Part shown: in pieces, positions 35,298-49,292 of the stretch
Numbering within the stretch: position 1 is the first letter of the stretch
Layout of the letters: each line of letters opens with the position of its first letter
DNA from: Chondrosia reniformis
Taxonomy: Eukaryota > Porifera > Demospongiae > Chondrillida > Chondrillidae
DNA: 64,000 nt
Assembly: GCA_947172415.1 (NCBI GenBank)
Contig: OX359197.1
Span: 1,364,001 to 1,428,000 of the forward strand
Direction of reading: 5' to 3'
Notes under the pieces: model-generated
Databases searched by the model: none
What the model was told of the DNA's origin: nothing
The model's input: only the letters and a program-made list of their open reading frames with translations
Made by a program: the position numbers and the translations under genes

Positions 35298-36448
35298 ATT
35301 GCGTAATACTACATATGGCCGACCGTTAGAAGGTTTACAATAAAGACAACATTCCATTCTATATCTGAAAATCCAGAACACTTTCCAATTTTTTATACAT
35401 AGGGATATGCACTGTGTAGTACTTGATTGTTATCGAAGTACTATCTATCCATATATAATATATGGATGTCGTTAAAGTGAAATTTTGCCAATCGACGGCC
35501 AACGAAACTCCAAAGAAAAAAAGTTGGACCATACCGAACGCTACCATCCACGACGCTCAGAGGCCGGGATCGGTGGTAACGCTCTGCCGAGTTGAGCTTT
35601 GGGTGTCACTTGCGTGAGAAGAACCAGTTCTTCTCGATATGGCCGACTCATGTGAATCCTAAGATATCAGATGCCAATCCCACATTACGTGGAACCCCCC
35701 CGAAATCCGGATTATTGGTGAGCACGTCTCTATGGCACCAACCGATTAGGAGACAGCTTCAGAGTCTAAGCGCTACCAACCTCTATGGGAACCGCAACCA
35801 CCATAGAGATGTGTCCAGGTAGGCCTACTTTAGAAGGTTTTTCGCCTCTATTTATATGAAGTTTTGTCCAAAGAAAACGGTTGTGGTTGGGGCATTTTTT
35901 TACAAATTTCTGGTTATTTCCAGATCAGTGAATTGTTCCAAGCAAATTTAAAGACATAGGCAGTATTATTGGTTCATCTGAAAACTGGGGAAAGCGGAAA
36001 AAAAACAGTAAGTGTCTTGATGGGCCGAGGAGAACGACTTTTCTGATCCCAATTATTTTCGAGAAATCGTCAAATTATTCCACTTTAATTCCAGACCAGT
36101 GAATCGTTCCAAACAATTTTACACGCATACGCAGTATTTCCAATACATCTCAAAACTGTGGCAAATGGATAAAAGCCAGTATGTATCTTGTTGGAGGGAG
36201 GAAAGCGACTTTTCTTGATGCCGAAAATTAGAGATATTGCGAGTAGACTGATATTTATCGCCTCTACCATATTAATGCTTATGATCGATAGTGCAACTAG
36301 GCCGGGCAGTATGAATTACTCAATTCCTAACTTAATTTTTTGAATTGAGAGAATAATGTACCGATAAAAATAGATTCTTATTTCTAGGCTAAATAATGCT
36401 TTGAAAGCAATTGTAGCTCCAATACTATATTGCAGGATATCCTCATAT
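35298..36448 (+). repeat. Element E copy 5
   Basis: 1151 bp, E3-type, near-identical to E4. Confidence 0.92.
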
Positions 36449-39400
36449 GTATGGTGAGAGATAGAGCAAATATGAACATAAATTGAAACTTCTAAAACTC
36501 TAGATCTTTGGAAATGTTTCATAAATGTCTGTGAATGCTGGCATCAAGTATTAGTTTCACATCTCTCCATTTGATAGAGTTACAGCCCTCAATGTACATT
36601 AAATTCTGGTATACAAAGTTAAAGTATGGTGAGAGATAGGGCAAATTTTATGTTCCATCAAAATTTCAAAAACCTATTGGACATACTCTATACATGTCTG
36701 TGAATGCTGACACAAAGTGTTAGCTTCATATCTCACCATTTGATAGAGTTACAGCCCGCAATAAACATTAAATTCTGGTATACAAAATTAATTTATTGTG
36801 AGATATAAGGCAAATTTTATGTTTCATCAAAATTTCAAAAACTCATTGGACATACTCTATAAATGTTTGTGAATGCTGACATCAAGTATTAGCTTCACAT
36901 CTCTCCATTTGATAGAGTTACAGTCCGCAATGTACATTACATTCCTGTATACGAAATTAATGTATGGTGAGAGATAAGGCAAATTTTATGTTGCATAAAA
37001 ATTTCAAAAACTCATTAGACATACTCTATAGATGTCTGTGAATGCTGACATCAAGTATTAGCTTCACATCTCTCCATTTGAGAGAGTTACAGCCCGCAAT
37101 GTACATTACATTCCGGTCTACAAAATTAATGTATGGTGAGAAATAAGGCAAATTTTATGTTCCATCAAAATTTCAAAAACTCATTAGACATTCTCTATAG
37201 ATGTCTGTGAATGCTGACACAAAGTGTTATCTTCATATCTCACCATTTGAGAGAGTTACAGCCCGCAATGTACATTACATTCCGGTATACAAAATTAATG
37301 TATGGTGAGAGATAGGGCAAATTTTATGTTGCATCAAAATTTCAAAAACTCATTGGACATACTCTATAGATGTCTGTGAATGCTGACATCAAGTATTAGC
37401 TTCACATCTCTCCATTTGAGAGAGTTACAGCCCTCAATGTACATTACATTCCGGTCTACAAAATTAATGTATGGTGAGAAATAAGGCAAATTTTATGTTC
37501 CATCAAAATTTCAAAAACTCATTGGACATTCTCTATAGATGTCTGTGAATGCTGACACAAAGTGTTAGCTTCATATCTCACCATTTGAGAGAGTTACAGC
37601 CCGCAATGTACATTACATTCCGGTATACAAAATTAATGTATGGTGAGAGATATATAGGGCAAATTTTATGTTCCATCAAAATTTCAAAAACCTATTGGAC
37701 ATTCTCTATAGATGTCTGTGAATGCTGACACCAAGTGCTAGCTTGAAATCTCTCCATTTGATAGAGTTACAGCCCGCAATGTACATTAAATTCTGGTATG
37801 CAAAGTTAAAGTATGGTGAGAGATAGGGCAAATTTTATGTTCCATCAAAATTTCAAAAACCTATTGGACATTCTCTATAGATGTCTGTGAATGCTGACAC
37901 CAAGTGCTAGCTTGAAATCTCTCCATTTGATAGAGTTACAGCGCGCAATGTACATTACATTCCGGTATACAAAATTAATGTATGGTGAGAAATAAGGCAA
38001 ATTTTATGTTCCATCAAAATTTCAAAAACTCATTAGACATGCTCTATAGATGTCTGTGAATGCTGACACCAAGTGCTAGCTTGAAATCTCTCCATTTGAT
38101 AGAGTTACAGCCCGCAATGTACATTAAATTCTGGTATGCAAAGTTAAAGTATGGTGAGAGATAGGGCAAATTTTATGTTCCATCAAAATTTCAAAAACCC
38201 ATTAGACATGCTCTATAGATGTCTGTGAATGCTGACATCAAGTATTAGCTTCACATCTCTCCATTTGATAGAGTTACAGCCCGCAATGTACATTACATTC
38301 CGGTATACAAAAAATTAATGTATGGTGAGAAATAAGGCAAATTTTATGTTCCATCAAAATTTCAAAAACTCATTAGACATTCTCTATAGATGTCTGTGAA
38401 TGCTGGCACAAAGTGTTAGCTTCATATCTCACCATTTGAGAGAGTTACAGCCCGCAATGTACATTACATTCCGGTATACAAAATTAATATATGGTGAGAG
38501 ATAGGGAAATTTTATGTTCCATCAAAATTTCAAAAACCCATTAGACATGCTCTATAGATGTCTGTGAATGCTGACATCAAGTATTAGCTTCACATCTCTC
38601 CATTTGATAGAGTTACAGCCCGCAATGTACATTACATTCCGGTATACAAAAAATTAATGTATGGTGAGAAATAAGGCAAATTTTATGTTCCATCAAAATT
38701 TCAAAAACTCATTAGACATTCTCTATAGATGTCTGTGAATGCTGGCACAAAGTGTTAGCTTCATATCTCACCATTTGAGAGAGTTACAGCCCGCAATGTA
38801 CATTACATTCCGGTATACAAAATTAATATATGGTGAGAGATAAGGCAAATTTTATGTTCCATCAAAATTTCAAAAACCTATTGGACATTCTCTATAGATG
38901 TCTGTGAATTCTGACACCAAATGCTAGCTTGAAATCTCTCCATTTGATAGAGTTACAGCCCTCAATGTACATTAAATTCTGGTATACGAAATTAATGTAT
39001 GGTGGGAGATAAGGCAAATTTAATGTTTCATCAAAATTTCAAAAACTCATTAGACATTCTCTATAGATGTCTGTGAATGCTGACACAAAGTGTTAGCTTC
39101 ATATCTCACCATTTGAGAGAGTTACAGCCCGCAATGTACATTACATTCTGGTATACAAAATTAATGTATGGTGAGAGATATATAGGACAAATTTTATATT
39201 CCATCAAAATTTCGAAAACCTATTGGACATTCTCTATAGATGTCTGTGAATGCTGACATCAAGTATTAGCTTCACATCTCTCCATTTGATAGAGTTACAG
39301 CCCGCAATGTACATTACATTCCGGTATACAAAAAATTAATGTATGGTGAGAAATAAGGCAAATTTTATGTTCCATCAAAATTTCAAAAACTCATTAGACA

Positions 39401-42400
39401 TTCTCTATAGATGTCTGTGAATGCTGGCACAAAGTGTTAGCTTCATATCTCACCATTTGAGAGAGTTACAGCCCGCAATGTACATTACATTCTGGTATAC
39501 AAAGTTAATGTATGGTGAGAGATAAGGCAAATTTTATGTTCCATCAAAATTTCAAAAACTCATTAGACATGCTCTATAGATGTCTGTGAATGCTGACATC
39601 AAGTATTAGCTTCACATCTCTCCATTTGATAGAGTTACAGTCCGCAATGTACATTACATTCCTGTATACGAAATTAATGTATTGTGAGATATAAGGCAAA
39701 TTTTATGTTCCATCAAAATTTCAAAAACTCATTAGACATGCTCTATAGATGTCTGTGAATGCCGACATCAAGTATTAGCTTCACATCTCTCCATTTGATA
39801 GAGTTACAGTCCGCAATGTACATTACATTCCTGTATACGAAATTAATGTATGGTGAGAGATAAGGCAAATTTTATGTTCCATCAAAATTTCAAAAACTCA
39901 TTAGACATACTCTATAGATGTCTGTGAATGCTGACATCAAGTATTAGCTTCACATCTCTCCATTTGATAGAGTTACAGCCCGCAATGTACATTAAATTCT
40001 GGTATGCAAAGTTAAAGTATGGTGAGAGATAGGGCAAATTTTATGTTGCATAAAAATTTCAAAAACTCATTAGACATGCTCTATAGATGTCTGTGAATGC
40101 TGACATCAAGTATTAGCTTCACATCTCTCCATTTGATAGAGTTACAGCCCGCATTGTACATTACATTCCTGTATACGAAATTAATGTATGGTGAGAAATA
40201 AGGCAAATTTTATGTTCCATCAAAATTTCAAAAACCTATTGGACATTCTCTATAGAAGTCTGTGAATGCTGACACCAAGTGCTAGCTTGAAAGCTCTCCA
40301 TTTGATAGAGTTACAGCCCGCAATGTACATTAAATTCTGGTATGCAAAGTTAAAGTATGGTGAGAGATAGGGCAAATTTTATGTTCCATCAAAATTTCAA
40401 AAACTCATTAGACATGCTCTATAGATGTCTGTGAATGCCGACATCAAGTATTAGCTTCACATCTCTCCATTTGATAGAGTTACAGTCCGCAATGTACATT
40501 ACATTCCTGTATACGAAATTAATGTATGGTGAGAGATAAGGCAAATTTTATGTTCCATCAAAATTTCAAAAACTCATTAGACATACTCTATAGATGTCTG
40601 TGAATGCTGACATCAAGTATTAGCTTCACATCTCTCCATTTGATAGAGTTACAGCCCGCAATGTACATTAAATTCTGGTATGCAAAGTTAAAGTATGGTG
40701 AGAGATAGGGCAAATTTTATGTTGCATAAAAATTTCAAAAACTCATTAGACATGCTCTATAGATGTCTGTGAATGCTGACATCAAGTATTAGCTTCACAT
40801 CTCTCCATTTGATAGAGTTACAGCCCGCATTGTACATTACATTCCTGTATACGAAATTAATGTATGGTGAGAAATAAGGCAAATTTTATGTTCCATCAAA
40901 ATTTCAAAAACCTATTGGACATTCTCTATAGAAGTCTGTGAATGCTGACACCAAGTGCTAGCTTGAAAGCTCTCCATTTGATAGAGTTACAGCCCGCAAT
41001 GTACATTAAATTCTGGTATGCAAAGTTAAAGTATGGTGAGAGATAGGGCAAATTTTATGTTCCATCAAAATTTCAAAAACTCATTAGACATGCTCTATAG
41101 ATGTCTGTGAATGCCGACATCAAGTATTAGCTTCACATCTCTCCATTTGATAGAGTTACAGTCCGCAATGTACATTACATTCCTGTATACGAAATTAATG
41201 TATGGTGAGAGATAAGGCAAATTTTATGTTCCATCAAAATTTCAAAAACTCATTAGACATACTCTATAGATGTCTGTGAATGCTGACATCAAGTATTAGC
41301 TTTACATCTCTCCATTTGATAGAGTTACAGCCCGCAATGTACATTAAATTCTGGTATGCAAAGTTAAAGTATAGTGAGAGATAGGGCAAATTTTATGTTG
41401 CATAAAAATTTCAAAAACTCATTAGACATTCTCTATAGATGTCTGTGAATGCTGACACAAAGTGTTAGCTTCATATCTCACCATTTGAGAGAGTTACAGC
41501 CCGCAATGTACATAACATTCCGGTATACAAAATTAATGTATGGTGAGAGATATATAAGGCAAATTTTATGTTCCATCAAAATTTCAAAAACCTATTGGAC
41601 ATTCTCTATAGAAGTCTGTGAATGCTGACACCAAGTGCTAGCTTGAAAGCTCTCCATTTGATAGAGTTACAGCCCTCAATGTACATTAAATTCTGGTATG
41701 CAAAGTTAAAGTATGGTGAGAGATAGGGCAAATTTTATGTTCCATCAAAATTTCAAAAACTCATTAGACATGCTCTATAGATATCTGTGAATGCCGACAT
41801 CAAGTATTAGCTTCACATCTCTCCATTTGATAGAGTTACAGTCCGCAATGTACATTAAATTCTGGTATGCAAAGTTAAAGTATAGTGAGAGATAGGGCAA
41901 ATTTTATGTTGCATAAAAATTTCAAAAACTCATTAGACATTCTCTATAGATGTCTGTGAATGCTGACACAAAGTGCTAGCTTGAAAGCTCTCCATTTGAT
42001 AGAGTTACAGTCCGCAATGTACATTACATTCCTGTATACGAAATTAATGTATGGTGAGAGATAAGGCAAATTTTATGTTCCATCAAAATTTCAAAAACTC
42101 ATTAGACATACTCTATAGATGTCTGTGAATGCTGACATCAAGTATTAGCTTCACATCTCTCCATTTGATAGAGTTACAGTCCGCAATGTACATTAAATTC
42201 TGGTATGCAAAGTTAAAGTATAGTGAGAGATAGGGCAAATTTTATGTTGCATAAAAATTTCAAAAACTCATTAGACATTCTCTATAGATGTCTGTGAATG
42301 CTGACACAAAGTGCTAGCTTGAAAGCTCTCCATTTGATAGAGTTACAGTCCGCAATGTACATTACATTCCTGTATACGAAATTAATGTATGGTGAGAGAT

Positions 42401-45400
42401 AAGGCAAATTTTATGTTCCATCAAAATTTCAAAAACTCATTAGACATACTCTATAGATGTCTGTGAATGCTGACATCAAGTATTAGCTTCACATCTCTCC
42501 ATTTGATAGAGTTACAGCCCGCAATGTACATTAAATTCTGGTATGCAAAGTTAAAGTATGGTGAGAGATAGGGCAAATTTTATGTTGCATAAAAATTTCA
42601 AAAACTCATTAGACATGCTCTATAGATGTCTGTGAATGCTGACATCAAGTATTAGCTTCACATCTCTCCATTTGATAGAGTTACAGCCCGCATTGTACAT
42701 TACATTCCTGTATACGAAATTAATGTATGGTGAGAAATAAGGCAAATTTTATGTTCCATCAAAATTTCAAAAACCTATTGGACATTCTCTATAGAAGTCT
42801 GTGAATGCTGACACCAAGTGCTAGCTTGAAAGCTCTCCATTTGATAGAGTTACAGCCCGCAATGTACATTAAATTCTGGTATGCAAAGTTAAAGTATGGT
42901 GAGAGATAGGGCAAATTTTATGTTCCATCAAAATTTCAAAAACTCATTAGACATGCTCTATAGATGTCTGTGAATGCCGACATCAAGTATTAGCTTCACA
43001 TCTCTCCATTTGATAGAGTTACAGTCCGCAATGTACATTACATTCCTGTATACGAAATTAATGTATGGTGAGAGATAAGGCAAATTTTATGTTCCATCAA
43101 AATTTCAAAAACTCATTAGACATACTCTATAGATGTCTGTGAATGCTGACATCAAGTATTAGCTTCACATCTCTCCATTTGATAGAGTTACAGCCCGCAA
43201 TGTACATTAAATTCTGGTATGCAAAGTTAAAGTATGGTGAGAGATAGGGCAAATTTTATGTTGCATAAAAATTTCAAAAACTCATTAGACATGCTCTATA
43301 GATGTCTGTGAATGCTGACATCAAGTATTAGCTTCACATCTCTCCATTTGATAGAGTTACAGCCCGCATTGTACATTACATTCCTGTATACGAAATTAAT
43401 GTATGGTGAGAAATAAGGCAAATTTTATGTTCCATCAAAATTTCAAAAACCTATTGGACATTCTCTATAGAAGTCTGTGAATGCTGACACCAAGTGCTAG
43501 CTTGAAAGCTCTCCATTTGATAGAGTTACAGCCCGCAATGTACATTAAATTCTGGTATGCAAAGTTAAAGTATGGTGAGAGATAGGGCAAATTTTATGTT
43601 CCATCAAAATTTCAAAAACTCATTAGACATGCTCTATAGATGTCTGTGAATGCCGACATCAAGTATTAGCTTCACATCTCTCCATTTGATAGAGTTACAG
43701 TCCGCAATGTACATTACATTCCTGTATACGAAATTAATGTATGGTGAGAGATAAGGCAAATTTTATGTTCCATCAAAATTTCAAAAACTCATTAGACATA
43801 CTCTATAGATGTCTGTGAATGCTGACATCAAGTATTAGCTTTACATCTCTCCATTTGATAGAGTTACAGCCCGCAATGTACATTAAATTCTGGTATGCAA
43901 AGTTAAAGTATAGTGCGAGATAGGGCAAATTTTATGTTGCATAAAAATTTCAAAAACTCATTAGACATTCTCTATAGATGTCTGTGAATGCTGACACAAA
44001 GTGTTAGCTTCATATCTCACCATTTGAGAGAGTTACAGCCCGCAATGTACATAACATTCCAGTATACAAAATTAATGTATGGTGAGAGATATATAAGGCA
44101 AATTTTATGTTCCATCAAAATTTCAAAAACCTATTGGACATTCTCTATAGAAGTCTGTGAATGCTGACACCAAGTGCTAGCTTGAAAGCTCTCCATTTGA
44201 TAGAGTTACAGCCCTCAATGTACATTAAATTCTGGTATGCAAAGTTAAAGTATGGTGAGAGATAGGGCAAATTTTATGTTCCATCAAAATTTCAAAAACT
44301 CATTAGACATGCTCTATAGATGTCTGTGAATGCCGACATCAAGTATTAGCTTCACATCTCTCCATTTGATAGAGTTACAGTCCGCAATGTACATTAAATT
44401 CTGGTATGCAAAGTTAAAGTATAGTGAGAGATAGGGCAAATTTTATGTTGCATAAAAATTTCAAAAACTCATTAGACATTCTCTATAGATGTCTGTGAAT
44501 GCTGACACAAAGTGTTAGCTTCATATCTCACCATTTGAGAGAGTTACAGCCCGCAATGTACATAACATTCCGGTATACAAAATTAATGTATGGTGAGAGA
44601 TATATAAGGCAAATTTTATATTCCATCAAAATTTCAAAAACCTATTGGACATTCTCTATAGAAGTCTGTGAATGCTGACACCAAGTGCTAGCTTGAAAGC
44701 TCTCCATTTGATAGAGTTACAGCCCTCAATGTACATTAAATTCTGGTATGCAAAGTTAAAGTATGGTGAGAGATAAGGCAAATTTTATGTTCCATCAAAA
44801 TTTCAAAAACTCATTAGACATACTCTATAGATGTCTGTGAATGCTGACATCAAGTATTAGCTTTACATCTCTCCATTTGATAGAGTTACAGCCCGCAATG
44901 TACATTAAATTCTGGTATGCAAAGTTAAAGTATAGTGAGAGATAGGGCAAATTTTATGTTGCATAAAAATTTCAAAAACTCATTAGACATTCTCTATAGA
45001 TGTCTGTGAATGCTGACACAAAGTGTTAGCTTCATATCTCACCATTTGAGAGAGTTACAGCCCGCAATGTACATAACATTCCGGTATACAAAATTAATGT
45101 ATGGTGAGAGATATATAAGGCAAATTTTATGTTCCATCAAAATTTCAAAAACCTATTGGACATTCTCTATAGAAGTCTGTGAATGCTGACACCAAGTGCT
45201 AGCTTGAAAGCTCTCCATTTGATAGAGTTACAGCCCTCAATGTACATTAAATTCTGGTATGCAAAGTTAAAGTATGGTGAGAGATAGGGCAAATTTTATG
45301 TTCCATCAAAATTTCAAAAACTCATTAGACATGCTCTATAGATGTCTGTGAATGCCGACATCAAGTATTAGCTTCACATCTCTCCATTTGATAGAGTTAC

Positions 45401-48140
45401 AGTCCGCAATGTACATTAAATTCTGGTATGCAAAGTTAAAGTATAGTGAGAGATAGGGCAAATTTTATGTTGCATAAAAATTTCAAAAACTCATTAGACA
45501 TTCTCTATAGATGTCTGTGAATGCTGACACAAAGTGTTAGCTTCATATCTCACCATTTGAGAGAGTTACAGCCCGCAATGTACATAACATTCCGGTATAC
45601 AAAATTAATGTATGGTGAGAGATATATAAGGCAAATTTTATATTCCATCAAAATTTCAAAAACCTATTGGACATTCTCTATAGAAGTCTGTGAATGCTGA
45701 CACCAAGTGCTAGCTTGAAAGCTCTCCATTTGATAGAGTTACAGCCCTCAATGTACATTAAATTCTGGTATGCAAAGTTAAAGTATGGTGAGAGATAGGG
45801 CAAATTTTATGTTCCATCAAAATTTCAAAAACTCATTGGACATGCTCTATAGATGTCTGTGAATGCCGACATCAAGTATTAGCTTCACATCTCTCCATTT
45901 GATAGAGTTACAGTCCGCAATGTACATTACATTCCTGTATACGAAATTAATGTATGGTGAGAGATAAGGCAAATTTTATGTTCTATCAAAATTTCAAAAA
46001 CTCATTACACATACTCTATAGATGTCTGTGAATGCTGACATCAAGTATTAGCTTCACATCTCTCCATTTGATAGAGTTACAGCCCGCAATGTACATTAAA
46101 TTCTGGTATGCAAAGTTAAAGTATGGTGAGAGATAGGGCAAATTTTATGTGGCATAAAAATTTCAAAAACTCATTAGACATGCTCTATAGATGTCTGTGA
46201 ATGCTGACATCAAGTATTAGCTTCACATCTCTCCATTTGATAGAGTTACAGTCCGCATTGTACATTACATTCCTGTATACGAAATTAATGTATGGTGAGA
46301 TATAAGGCAAATTTTATATTCCATCAAAATTTCAAAAACCTATTGGACATTCTCTATAGAAGTCTGTGAATGCTGACACCAAGTGCTAGCTTGAAATCTC
46401 TCCATTTGATAGAGTTACAGTCCGCAATGTACATTACATTCCTGTATACGAAATTAATGTATGGTGAGAGATAAGGCAAATTTTATGTTCCATCAAAATT
46501 TCAAAAACTCATTAGACATACTCTATAGATGTCTGTGAATGCTGACATCAAGTATTAGCTTCACATCTCTCCATTTGATAGAGTTACAGCCCGCAATGTA
46601 CATTAAATTCTGGTATGCAAAGTTAAAGTATAGTGAGAGATAGGGCAAATTTTATGTTGCATAAAAATTTCAAAAACTCATTAGACATGCTCTATAGATG
46701 TCTGTGAATGCTGACATCAAGTATTAGCTTCACATCTCTCCATTTGATAGAGTTACAGCCCGCATTGTACATTACATTCCTGTATACGAAATTAATGTAT
46801 GGTGAGAAATAAGGCAAATTTTATGTTCCATCAAAATTTCAAAAACCTATTTGACATTCTCTATAGAAGTCTGTGAATGCTGACACCAAGTGCTAGCTTG
46901 AAATCTCTCCATTTGATAGAGTTACAGCCCTCAATGTACATTAAATTCTGGTATACGAAATTAATGTATGGTGAGAGATGAGGCAAATTTAATGTTTCAT
47001 CAAAATTCAAAAACTCATTAGACATGCTCTATAGATGTCTGTGAATGCTGACACAAAGTGTTAGCTTCATATCTCACCATTTGAGAGAGTTACAGCCCGC
47101 AATGTACATTACATTCTGGTATACAAAGTTAAAGTATGGTGAGAGATAGGGCAAATTTTATGTTCCATCAAAATTTCAAAAACTCATTAGACATGCTCTA
47201 TAGATGTCTGTGAATGCTGACATCAAGTATTAGCTTCACATCTCTCCATTTGATAGAGTTACAGTCCGCAATGTACATTACATTCCTGTATACGAAATTA
47301 ATGTATTTTGAGATATAAGGCAAATTTTATGTTCCATCAAAATTTCAAAAACTCATTAGACATGCTCTATAGATGTCTGTGAATGCTGACATCAAGTATT
47401 AGCTTCACATCTCTCCATTTGATAGAGTTACAGTCCGCATTGTACATTACATTCCTGTATACGAAATTAATGTATGGTGAGAAATAAGGCAAATTTTATG
47501 TTCCATCAAAATTTCAAAAACCTATTGGACATTCTCTATAGAAGTCTGTGAATGCTGACACCAAGTGCTAGCTTGAAATCTCTCCATTTGATAGAGTTAC
47601 AGCCTTCAATGTACATTAAATTCTGGTATACAAAATTAATGTATGGTGGGAGATAAGGCAAATTTAATGTTTCATCAAAATTCAAATACTCATTAGACAT
47701 GCTCTATAGATGTCTGTGAATGCTGACACAAAGTGTTAGCTTCATATCTCACCATTTGAGAGAGTTACAGCCCGCAATGTACAATACCTTCTGGTATACA
47801 AAGTTAATGTATGGTGAGAGATAATGCAAATTTTATGTTCCATCCAAATTTCAAAACCTCATTGAACATGCTCTATAGATGTCTGTGAATGCTGACATAA
47901 AGTGTTAGCTTCATATCTCTCCATTTGATAGAGTTACAGCCATCAACGTACATTAAACTCCAGTATACAAAGTTAATGTATGGTGAGAGATAGGGCAAAT
48001 TTTATGTTCCATCAAGATTTCAAAAACTCATTGATCATGCTTAATAGATGTCTGTGGATGCTGACACTAAGTCACAGCTTCATATATATCCAATTGATAG
48101 AGTTACAGAACTACAGTTAATGTATTGAATTGTTAGAGAA
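36449..48140 (+). repeat. Satellite array block D, about 69 monomers with higher-order repeats
   Basis: This is the longest uninterrupted block. Between about 39.6 and 46.2 kb it is organised in higher-order repeats. The diagnostic variant GAATGCCGACATCAAG has its GCCGAC at 39761, 40437, 41113, 41793, 42976, 43652, 44332, 45354 and 45865. The spacings are 676, 676, 680, 1183, 676, 680, 1022 and 511 bp, that is 4, 4, 4, 7, 4, 4, 6 and 3 monomers. Confidence 0.97.
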
Positions 48141-49292
48141 ATTGCGTAATACTACATATGGCCGACCGTTAGAAGGTTTACAATAAAGACAACATTCCAT
48201 TCTATATCTGAAAATCCAGAACACTTTCCAATTTTTTATACATAGGGATATGCACTGTGTAGTACTTGATTGTTATCGAAGTACTATCTATCCATATATA
48301 ATATATGGATGTCGTTAAAGTGAAATTTTGCCAATCGACGGCCAACGAAACTCCAAAGAAAAAAAGTTGGACCATACCGAACGCTACCATCCACGACGCT
48401 CAGAGGCCGGGATCGGTGGTAACGCTCTGCCGAGTTGAGCTTTGGGTGTCACTTGCGTGAGAAGAACCAGTTCTTCTCGATATGGCCGACTCATATGAAT
48501 CCTAAGATATCAGATGCCAATCCCACATTACGTGGAACCCCCCCGAAATCCGGATTATTGGTGAGCACGTCTCTATGGCACCAACCGATTAGGAGACAGC
48601 TTCAGAGTCTAAGCGCTACCAACCTCTATGGGAACCGCAACCACCATAGAGATGTGTCCAGGTAGGCCTACTTTATAAGGTTTTTCGCCTCTATTTATAT
48701 GAAGTTTTGTCCAAAGAAAACGGTTGTGGTTGGGGCATTTTTTTTACAAATTTCTGGTTATTTCCAGATCAGTGAATTGTTCCAAGCAAATTTAAAGACA
48801 TAGGCAGTATTATTGGTTCATCTGAAAACTGGGGAAAGCGGAAAAAAAACAGTAAGTGTCTTGATGGGCCGAGGAGAACGACTTTTCTGATCCCAATTAT
48901 TTTCGAGAAATCGTCAAATTATTCCACTTTAATTCCAGACCAGTGAATCGTTCCAAACAATTTTACACGCATACGCAGTATTTCCAATACATCTCAAAAC
49001 TGTGGCAAATGGATAAAAGCCAGTATGTATCTTGTTGGAGGGAGGAAAGCGACTTTTCTTGATGCCGAAAATTAGAGATATTGCGAGTAGACTGATATTT
49101 ATCGCCTCTACCATATTAATGCTTATGATCGATAGTGCAACTAGGCCGGGCAGTATGAATTACTCAATTCCTAACTTAATTTTTAGAATTGAGAGAATAA
49201 TGTACCGATAAAAATAGATTCTTATTTCTAGGCTAAATAATGCTTTGAAAGCAATTGTAGCTCCAATACTATATTGTAGGATATCCTCATAT
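48141..49292 (+). repeat. Element E copy 6
   Basis: 1152 bp, E3-type, near-identical to the other E3-type copies. Confidence 0.92.
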
